Assembly: GCA_900546215.1 (NCBI GenBank) | Contig: URCD01000045.1 | Location: forward strand, 1 to 18,428 | Reading direction: 5' to 3' | Source: an uncultured Eubacteriales bacterium | GTDB lineage: Bacteria; Bacillota; Clostridia; Lachnospirales; Anaerotignaceae | Length of the DNA stretch: 18,428 bases | In this document: positions 1 through 5,585 of the stretch, piece after piece | Numbering within the stretch: position 1 is the stretch's first letter | How the letters are laid out: each line of letters opens with the position of its first letter | Translations under genes and position numbers: made by a program | Notes under the pieces: model-generated | The model's input: only the letters and a program-made list of their open reading frames with translations | Told to the model about the DNA's origin: nothing | Database searches by the model: none

Positions 1-386
1 CCACGGGTATGAGCAAGCCGGTCAGAATACAGGGCGCGTTTGTTACTGATAAAGAGGTTGAAAATATAGTCGACTTCCTAAAGCAGCAGAATAAGGAAAC
101 AGAGTACAACGAGAAGGTGATGGATGAAATATCCTCCTCGGTTAAGTCCGGCGGAGGCGAGGGAGAGCATGACGAGTTCTTTGACAGCGCCATAGAGCTT
201 GTTGTAAGCAAGGAAAAGGCGTCGGTATCAATGCTTCAAAGACAGTTCAGGATAGGCTATAACCGTGCCGCAAGGCTGATGGACGAGCTGGAGGACGCCG
301 GCATAGTCGGGCCCGAGGACGGAAGCAAGCCCAGAAAGGTTCTTATGAGCCCGTCGGAGCTTGAAAGCTATAAAAGCGGCAGCTAA
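1..386 (+). CDS. ftsK: DNA translocase FtsK/SpoIIIE, C-terminal fragment
   Basis: This is the 3' end of a gene that begins before the window; the frame is open from the first base, so the first ATG at 9 is internal. The fragment opens with a TGMSKPVRIQGAFV stretch typical of the end of the FtsK RecA-like motor domain. A Gly/Glu-rich linker follows, then a winged-helix gamma domain (about 177-340; DSAIELVV, QRQFRIGYNRAARLMDELE). In the family this last domain reads polar DNA motifs that orient the motor, which pumps chromosomal DNA through the closing septum. The Walker motor and membrane anchor lie outside the window. FtsK versus the sporulation paralogue SpoIIIE cannot be separated from this fragment. 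Confidence 0.93.
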   Translation, partial: TGMSKPVRIQGAFVTDKEVENIVDFLKQQNKETEYNEKVMDEISSSVKSGGGEGEHDEFFDSAIELVVSKEKASVSMLQRQFRIGYNRAARLMDELEDAGIVGPEDGSKPRKVLMSPSELESYKSGS

Positions 387-405
387 TGTTTTAATGAGAT
401 TTATA

Positions 406-434
406 TTGTATTTATTTTATACAGGTGATACTAT
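406..434 (+). promoter_or_regulatory. Predicted sigma-A promoter for rimO-pgsA-cinA
   Basis: TTGTAT (406-411) is separated by 17 bp from TACTAT (429-434), which is preceded by an extended -10 TG (426-427). It lies just after the ftsK stop codon and about 90 bp before the rimO start. The hexamers are each about 4/6 to consensus, and the extended -10 strengthens the call. Predicted by eye only. Confidence 0.5.
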
Positions 435-447
435 ACCCGTGAGCTTT

Positions 448-480
448 AAACGGTGTGAGCCGATACGGCCGCACCGTTTT
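448..480 (+). promoter_or_regulatory. Hairpin in the rimO leader (attenuator-like or weak terminator)
   Basis: AAACGGTG (448-455) pairs with CACCGTTT (472-479). The stem continues inward through TG/CG and GCC/GGC with one bulged A and closes on a five-base loop (462-466). The T tract after it is short (TTTT then GG), so it is a poor intrinsic terminator by itself. It falls downstream of the predicted promoter and upstream of the rimO ribosome binding site, so it could end ftsK transcripts, stabilise the rimO mRNA or control it. It resembles no riboswitch class that I recognise. Confidence 0.5.
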
Positions 481-523
481 GGACTTTCGGGCCTAAAAGG
501 GGCTTTTACAGGAGGTAATTTTA

Positions 524-1864
524 TTGAGTGCAAACATAGCGTTTATCTCGCTTGGCTGTGACAAAAACAGGGTGGACAGCGAGGTTATGCTCGGTATTTT
601 AAACGAGAGGGGCTATACCCCGGTTTCTGATGAGGCCGAGGCGGATATTATTGTAATAAACACCTGCTGTTTCATAAAGGACGCTCTTGAGGAGAGCATA
701 GAAACTATACTTGAAATGGCGGAATATAAAAGCAACGGCAGATGCAAGGGACTTATTGTCGCCGGCTGTTTGGCGCAAAGATATGAGAACGACATTTTTA
801 AGGAAATGCCGGAGGTTGACGCCGTAATAGGCACAGCGGCCTATGAGGGAGTTGCGGATGTGGCTGACGAAATACTTTCCGGGAAAAGCGGAATACACTC
901 CATGAGGGATATAAACGCTCAAATGGACGAGAGCAACGCCATGAAAAGGGTGATTTCAACGGCGGGCCATTACGCCTACCTGAAAATATCCGAGGGCTGC
1001 GATAATTACTGCACCTACTGCGTAATACCTAAAATGAGGGGCAGGCACCGTTCCAGAACAATGGACAGTCTCGTTATGGAAGCGTCGTCGCTGGCCGAAA
1101 GGGGCGTAAAGGAGCTTCTTGTCGTGGCGCAGGATACATCCATATACGGAAGGGATATTTACGGCAGGCCCATGCTCCACGAGCTGTTAAAAAGACTGTG
1201 CCGCATTGAGGGCATAGAGTGGATAAGGCTTTTATACTGCTATGCCGAGACACTGACGGACGAGACCATAAGGACGATGGCTGAGGAGGATAAAATCTGC
1301 AAATATATTGATATACCAATCCAGCACGGAAGCGACAGCGTCCTAAAAAGGATGGGCAGGCGCTCCTCAAGGGAGCTTATAACGTCAAAAATAGCAGCCT
1401 TAAGGCAGGCGATGCCTGATATATGCATAAGGACGACAATAATCACCGGCTTCCCGGGCGAAAGTGAAGAGGAGTTCGGAGAGCTTGAGGAATTTGTCAG
1501 GGAGCTTAAATTCGATAAGCTGGGGGTATTTACCTATTCGGCTGAGGAGGGAACTCCCGCCGCCGCGATGGATAACCAGATTGACGAGGATGTTAAGGAG
1601 GAGCGCAGGGACTATATAATGGAGCTCCAAAAAAATATTTCCGCTGAAAAATGCGCCCAAATGACAGGAAAAACAATAAGGGTCATAGCAGACGGCAGAA
1701 TACCCGAGGACGATATTTACTGCGGAAGAAGCTATAAGGACGCGCCGGATATAGACGGCATGGTTTTCTTTAAGAGCGATTATGAAATTATGTCCGGCGA
1801 TTTCGCCGACGTTAGAATAGACGGGGCAAGCGATTACGATTTAACGGGGGAGGCTGTTTACTGA
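524..1864 (+). CDS. rimO: Ribosomal protein S12 methylthiotransferase RimO
   Basis: A radical SAM enzyme that in the family adds a methylthio group to the conserved aspartate of ribosomal protein S12. The start is a TTG at 524, eight bases after GGAGG (511-515). The N-terminal methylthiotransferase domain carries Cys12, Cys48 and Cys82 (LGCDKN, NTCCF, GCLAQRY), which would bind the auxiliary iron-sulfur cluster. The radical SAM motif is CxxxCxxC at Cys159, Cys163 and Cys166. A TRAM-like C-terminal domain covers about 380-446. At 446 residues it has the usual family length. The LGCDKN and SEGCDNYC motifs favour RimO over the tRNA-modifying paralogue MiaB. The stop overlaps the pgsA start (TGATG), which suggests translational coupling. 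Confidence 0.95.
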   Translation: MSANIAFISLGCDKNRVDSEVMLGILNERGYTPVSDEAEADIIVINTCCFIKDALEESIETILEMAEYKSNGRCKGLIVAGCLAQRYENDIFKEMPEVDAVIGTAAYEGVADVADEILSGKSGIHSMRDINAQMDESNAMKRVISTAGHYAYLKISEGCDNYCTYCVIPKMRGRHRSRTMDSLVMEASSLAERGVKELLVVAQDTSIYGRDIYGRPMLHELLKRLCRIEGIEWIRLLYCYAETLTDETIRTMAEEDKICKYIDIPIQHGSDSVLKRMGRRSSRELITSKIAALRQAMPDICIRTTIITGFPGESEEEFGELEEFVRELKFDKLGVFTYSAEEGTPAAAMDNQIDEDVKEERRDYIMELQKNISAEKCAQMTGKTIRVIADGRIPEDDIYCGRSYKDAPDIDGMVFFKSDYEIMSGDFADVRIDGASDYDLTGEAVY

Positions 1865-2397
1865 TGTCAATGAATTTACCCAATAAGCTTACAATGTTTC
1901 GTGTAATACTTATACCTGTATTTATTATAGTGCTTATGGCAGGGATTTTCAGCGAGCCTTTAAACAGGTATATAGGAGTTGCGGTTTTCTGCATAGCATC
2001 CTTTACGGACTATCTGGACGGCAATATAGCCAGAAAATATAATCTTGTGACAAATTTCGGAAAATTTATGGATCCTCTGGCGGATAAGCTGCTTGTATCC
2101 TCAGCCCTTATCTGTATGATAGAGCTTGGGATGCTTCCCGCATGGATTGTAATAATAATCATCAGCCGTGAGTTTATTATTACAGGCTTCCGCCTTATAG
2201 CTGTGGAAAACGGCGTCGTAATAGCCGCAAGCTGGTGGGGAAAAATAAAAACGGTAATGCAGATGGCAATGATAATCGTCGTAATGCTTGGCAGTAACGA
2301 CCTTATCGGCATGGTGCTTATAGCCCTTGCGACAATATTCACCGTTATTTCAGGTGTGGATTACATTGTAAAGAATATCGGAGTGCTTAAAAACTAA
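1864..2397 (+). CDS. pgsA: CDP-diacylglycerol-glycerol-3-phosphate 3-phosphatidyltransferase
   Basis: An integral membrane enzyme that makes phosphatidylglycerol phosphate from CDP-diacylglycerol and glycerol-3-phosphate, the committed step to phosphatidylglycerol and cardiolipin. The full CDP-alcohol phosphotransferase signature is present: D49, D52-G53, A56-R57, G66, D70 and D74 with standard spacing. Several hydrophobic helices follow (about 11-30, 75-100, 135-170). The 177-residue length is typical. It starts at ATG 1864, overlapping the rimO stop; an in-frame ATG at 1870 is an alternative. GGGGGAGG at 1846-1853 lies inside rimO. A rimO-pgsA-cinA-recA order is common in Firmicutes. A phosphatidylserine synthase is the main alternative, but pgsA fits the context and size better. 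Confidence 0.93.
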   Translation: MSMNLPNKLTMFRVILIPVFIIVLMAGIFSEPLNRYIGVAVFCIASFTDYLDGNIARKYNLVTNFGKFMDPLADKLLVSSALICMIELGMLPAWIVIIIISREFIITGFRLIAVENGVVIAASWWGKIKTVMQMAMIIVVMLGSNDLIGMVLIALATIFTVISGVDYIVKNIGVLKN

Positions 2398-2412
2398 TAC
2401 GGAGGCATGGAT

Positions 2413-3645
2413 ATGAACGCTGAAATACTTGCTGTGGGAACAGAGCTGCTTTTAGGAGACATTGTTAATACAAACGCCCAGTTTATAGCGCAGGGCCTTG
2501 CGGAGCTGGGGATTGACGTATACTATCAGACTGTTGTGGGCGATAACCCCGAAAGGCTTAAAAGCGCCATGCATAGCGCCTTTGGCAGGGCGGACATTAT
2601 TATTACGACAGGAGGCCTTGGGCCAACTGAGGACGACCTGACAAAGGAAATAGGTGCGCAGTATTTTGGAAGGAAGCTGGTGCTGGACGAAAGGGCTCTG
2701 GACAGGATTAAAAAGTTTTTTGACAAAATGAAAAGGCCAATGACCGACAATAATGTCAAACAGGCGATGGTGCCGGAGAACGCTGTGGTAATGTATAACG
2801 CCAACGGCACAGCTCCCGGCATTATTATTGAGAATGAAAAACAGATTCTTATTATGATGCCCGGCCCTCCAAGAGAGATGAAGCCCATGTTTTCAGAGCA
2901 GGTAAAGCCGTATCTTGCCTCAAAGCAGGAATATACCCTTGTGTCAAGGGTTTTAAGGATTGCCGGCGTCGGTGAAAGCGCCATGGAAATGCAGGTTAAG
3001 GATTTGATAGCCTCGCAGACAAACCCAACGGTGGCGCCGTATGCCAAGGATGTCGAGGCGGTTTTGAGAATTACGGAAAGGGCTGAAAACGCGGATGAGG
3101 CCGAAAAAATAATAGAGCCCGTTGCGCAGGAAATATATTCGCGCTTCGGCAAAAGCGTATATGCCGAGGGCGAGACCTCCATGCAGGAGACTGTAGCCCA
3201 AATGCTTGTAAAACGCAATAAGACCATAGCGGTGGCTGAAAGCTGTACGGGCGGCCTTGTGGCGTCAAGGCTTATAGAATATCCCGGAATATCCTCCGTT
3301 CTTCTGGAGGGAGCCGTTACCTACAGCAATGAAGCCAAAATGCGCCGCCTTGGCGTCAAGAGGGAAACGCTTGAAGCCTACGGGGCAGTCAGCGCGGAAA
3401 CCGCGGTGGAGATGGCGGAGGGAATAGCCAAATCGTCGGGTGCCTCAATTGGCCTTTCAACAACGGGCGTGGCAGGCCCGGGACCTTCCGAGGGAAAGCC
3501 TGAGGGCCTTGTGTTTATCGGCGTTTATATTGAAGGAAAAACCTATGTGAAGGAGCTTAATCTGGCTGGCAAGAGGAATGTCATAAGGGAGAGGGCGGCT
3601 TATAATGCCCTGGACTACCTAAGGAGAAAACTTATGCTTGACTGA
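2413..3645 (+). CDS. cinA: CinA: competence/damage-inducible protein, nicotinamide-nucleotide amidase
   Basis: A two-domain protein. The N-terminal half is a MoCF-biosynthesis-like domain (EILAVGTELLLGDIVNTNAQ; TTGGLGPTEDD), linked in some homologues to ADP-ribose pyrophosphatase activity. The C-terminal half is a PncC-type amidase (AESCTGG with Ser277, SNEAK, TTGVAGPGP) that deamidates nicotinamide mononucleotide for NAD recycling. I place the start at ATG 2413, which is seven bases after GGAGG (2401-2405); the in-frame ATG at 2407 is too close to that site. This gives 410 residues, the normal length. It sits immediately before recA, a conserved pairing, and its last codons carry the recA promoter. 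In some naturally competent relatives CinA helps bring RecA to the membrane; nothing here shows that role. Confidence 0.95.
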   Translation: MNAEILAVGTELLLGDIVNTNAQFIAQGLAELGIDVYYQTVVGDNPERLKSAMHSAFGRADIIITTGGLGPTEDDLTKEIGAQYFGRKLVLDERALDRIKKFFDKMKRPMTDNNVKQAMVPENAVVMYNANGTAPGIIIENEKQILIMMPGPPREMKPMFSEQVKPYLASKQEYTLVSRVLRIAGVGESAMEMQVKDLIASQTNPTVAPYAKDVEAVLRITERAENADEAEKIIEPVAQEIYSRFGKSVYAEGETSMQETVAQMLVKRNKTIAVAESCTGGLVASRLIEYPGISSVLLEGAVTYSNEAKMRRLGVKRETLEAYGAVSAETAVEMAEGIAKSSGASIGLSTTGVAGPGPSEGKPEGLVFIGVYIEGKTYVKELNLAGKRNVIRERAAYNALDYLRRKLMLD

Positions 3646-3666
3646 TGGAAATATCTGTTCTATAAT
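3638..3666 (+). promoter_or_regulatory. recA promoter, overlapping the end of cinA
   Basis: TTGACT (3638-3643) and TATAAT (3661-3666) are separated by exactly 17 bp: 5/6 and 6/6 matches to the housekeeping consensus. The -35 box overlaps the cinA stop codon (TGA, 3643-3645). The start of transcription would be near 3673, inside the LexA-type box. Confidence 0.8.
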
Positions 3667-3668
3667 AA

Positions 3669-3680
3669 GAACATAAATTC
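3669..3680 (+). promoter_or_regulatory. LexA (SOS) box upstream of recA
   Basis: GAAC-ATAA-ATTC matches the Gram-positive LexA operator core GAACNNNNGTTC at 7 of 8 fixed bases. It lies two bases after the recA -10 box, where a repressor would block initiation. This predicts DNA-damage induction of recA-recX. A second inverted pair, GTTC (3657-3660) with GAAC (3669-3672), brackets the -10 box but has the wrong spacing for LexA. Confidence 0.72.
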
Positions 3681-3706
3681 GCATGTTTGAAAGGAGTCCG
3701 ATTTCT

Positions 3707-4873
3707 GTGGCAGAGAAAAAATCAAATCCAAAAGATTTCAGTAAGTTTGACGATAAGGAGAAGGCCCTTGAGGCCGCTCTCGCTTACATAGAGAAGCAGT
3801 ACGGCAAGGGGGCCGTAATGAAGCTGGGGGACGAGCCCGAAAGGTCCAATGTGGACGTAATCCCAACGGGCTGCTTAAGCCTTGATATAGCCCTTGGCGT
3901 AGGCGGTATCCCAAGAGGAAGGATTGTAGAGGTTTACGGTCCCGAATCATCAGGTAAAACAACTATAGCACTTCATCTTGTTGCCGAGGTGCAGAAGATG
4001 GGCGGAATTGCCGGCTATATTGATGCCGAGCACGCCCTTGACCCCCTGTACGCGAAAAACCTCGGGGTTGATGTAAACAATATATACCTTTCGCAGCCTG
4101 ACGATGGCGAGCAGGCTTTGGAAATTGCCGAAACAATGGTACGCTCCGGTGCGATTGACATTGTAATCGTGGACTCCGTTGCGGCTCTTGTTCCGCGCGC
4201 GGAAATACAGGGCGAAATGGGAGAGTCCCATATGGGCCTTCAGGCAAGGCTTATGTCGCAGGCGCTCAGAAAGCTTACGGCCTTTGCCAATAAGTCCAAC
4301 TGTACGGTAGTATTTATCAACCAGCTTCGTGAGAAAATCGGCGTTACCTTTGGCAATCCCGAGACAACCACAGGCGGACGTGCGCTTAAATTCTACGCCT
4401 CAGTACGCCTTGACATAAGAAGAACCGACAGCATAAAGGTCAATAACGAGATTATCGGAAACAGGACAAAGGTTAAGGTTGCCAAAAATAAAGTAGCTCC
4501 TCCCTTTAAGACAACTGAATTTGATATTATGTACGGCCTTGGAATATCCAGGGAAGGCGATACGCTGGATATGGCGGCAGATTTGGATATAGTAAACAAA
4601 AGCGGCGCTTGGTATGCCTATAATAACGAGAAAATCGGGCAGGGCCGTGAAAACGCCAAAATTTATCTCAAGGAGCACCCTGAGGTGTTAAACGAGATTG
4701 AAGCCCTTGTCAGGGAGCATTACGGCTTAAATGATGACGCCGCAGAGGAAGAATTGGCTGAGGAAGAGGCTCCTAAGGCAAAAAGAGGCAAAAAGGCCGC
4801 CGTGGTGAGCGAGGATGACGATGATATACTCATCATTCCCTCCGACGCCTATTCGGTAGACGATGAGGAATAA
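3707..4873 (+). CDS. recA: Recombinase RecA
   Basis: The ATP-dependent strand-exchange protein of homologous recombination, and co-protease for LexA cleavage. I place the start at GTG 3707 (MAEKKSN), because AAGGAG at 3691-3696 sits ten bases upstream of it. The ATG at 3683 would precede that ribosome binding site. This gives 388 residues. Walker A is GPESSGKT (78-85), and IDIVIVDSVAALVPRAEI is the Walker B region. Also present are the L2-region FINQLREKIGVTFGNPETTTGG and the core signature ALKFYASVRLDIRR. The C-terminus is long and strongly charged, an EEE-rich part, a KAKRGKKAA patch and an SEDDDDILIIPSDAYSVDDEE-like end, longer than the short acidic tail of many RecA proteins. It has its own promoter and a LexA-type box; recX follows after two bases. 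Confidence 0.98.
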   Translation: MAEKKSNPKDFSKFDDKEKALEAALAYIEKQYGKGAVMKLGDEPERSNVDVIPTGCLSLDIALGVGGIPRGRIVEVYGPESSGKTTIALHLVAEVQKMGGIAGYIDAEHALDPLYAKNLGVDVNNIYLSQPDDGEQALEIAETMVRSGAIDIVIVDSVAALVPRAEIQGEMGESHMGLQARLMSQALRKLTAFANKSNCTVVFINQLREKIGVTFGNPETTTGGRALKFYASVRLDIRRTDSIKVNNEIIGNRTKVKVAKNKVAPPFKTTEFDIMYGLGISREGDTLDMAADLDIVNKSGAWYAYNNEKIGQGRENAKIYLKEHPEVLNEIEALVREHYGLNDDAAEEELAEEEAPKAKRGKKAAVVSEDDDDILIIPSDAYSVDDEE

Positions 4874-4875
4874 AA

Positions 4876-5499
4876 ATGACCGTAACAAAAATAGAGCAGC
4901 AGAAAAAGGATAAATCGAGATATTCGGTTTATGTGGACGGCGAGTTCGCCTTTGGCCTTATAATGGAGGATATACTGTATTTCAGGCTGAAGGAGGGGGA
5001 GGAAATCCCCAGGGAAAAATACGAATACATAATGGACACAACCGTCTACATTAAGGCGCAGGACACTGCGGTAAGGTATCTGGGCTATAAAATGCGCACC
5101 CGCAGAGAGGTTGAAAATAAGCTGAGGGAGGCGCAGTATCCTGACGGGCTGATTGAAAGGGTTATAGACTTTTTAATTAAGTACGATTATATAAACGATG
5201 AGCTCTACTGCAAAAAATATATTAAGGAAACGCTTAAGCTGAGGCCGAAGGGAATATTTCTCATAAAACAGGAGCTAAAGGCAAGAGGCGTGAAAGAGGA
5301 AATAATTGACGAGGCCTTAAATGAGGCGGAGATTGACGAGGAGGCTCTTGCTCAGGGGCTTCTGGTAAAGAAATACGAGGATTTCGCCGCTATGGATAAA
5401 AAGGAGCTTGCAAAGGTTTACGCTTTTCTCCAGAGAAAGGGCTTTTCGTACGGTGTGATAAAAGCGGCTGTGACTGGCCTTGCGGAAAAGGGAATATGA
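4876..5499 (+). CDS. recX: RecA regulator RecX
   Basis: RecX-family modulators bind RecA filaments and limit or tune their activity. This 207-residue protein has the family's all-helical build: an N-terminal region (MTVTKIEQQKKDKSRYSVYV), then three-helix repeats containing YLGYKMRTRREVENKL, VIDFLIKYDYINDELYCKKYI and KGIFLIKQELKARGV, all typical RecX landmarks. The C-terminal repeat (YAFLQRKGFSYGVIKAAV) is complete. It starts two bases after the recA stop, so it is almost certainly cotranscribed and shares the predicted LexA control. A terminator follows about 12 bases after the stop. Its closeness to recA is the usual arrangement in many bacteria. Confidence 0.93.
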   Translation: MTVTKIEQQKKDKSRYSVYVDGEFAFGLIMEDILYFRLKEGEEIPREKYEYIMDTTVYIKAQDTAVRYLGYKMRTRREVENKLREAQYPDGLIERVIDFLIKYDYINDELYCKKYIKETLKLRPKGIFLIKQELKARGVKEEIIDEALNEAEIDEEALAQGLLVKKYEDFAAMDKKELAKVYAFLQRKGFSYGVIKAAVTGLAEKGI

Positions 5500-5508
5500 T
5501 ATTATAAT
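5480..5508 (+). promoter_or_regulatory. Predicted promoter for the TPR gene
   Basis: TTGCGG (5480-5485) and a perfect TATAAT (5503-5508) are 17 bp apart. The -35 box lies in the last codons of recX. The expected transcription start (about 5515) falls inside the left arm of the following terminator hairpin, so transcripts from here would not form the whole stem. Confidence 0.5.
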
Positions 5509-5511
5509 GAT

Positions 5512-5547
5512 AAGTGAAAATCCTGAAGGGTTTTCACTTGTTTTTTT
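5512..5547 (+). terminator. Rho-independent terminator of recA-recX
   Basis: AAGTGAAAA (5512-5520) pairs with TTTTCACTT (5531-5539). A further CC/GG pair lies inside, and GTTTTTTT follows (5540-5547). It lies directly after recX and should end the recA-recX transcript. Confidence 0.82.
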
Positions 5548-5585
5548 AAATGGGATTTTCACTACACCTAAGTGGAGGACAATAG

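Noticed and set aside
361..561. 66-codon frame spanning the ftsK-rimO spacer
   Set aside because: It overlaps the ftsK end, the leader hairpin and the rimO start, and has no ribosome binding site.
2526..3227. 233-codon open frame on the minus strand inside cinA
   Set aside because: It lies wholly within a well-recognised gene, has no ribosome binding site and its protein is a low-complexity shadow.
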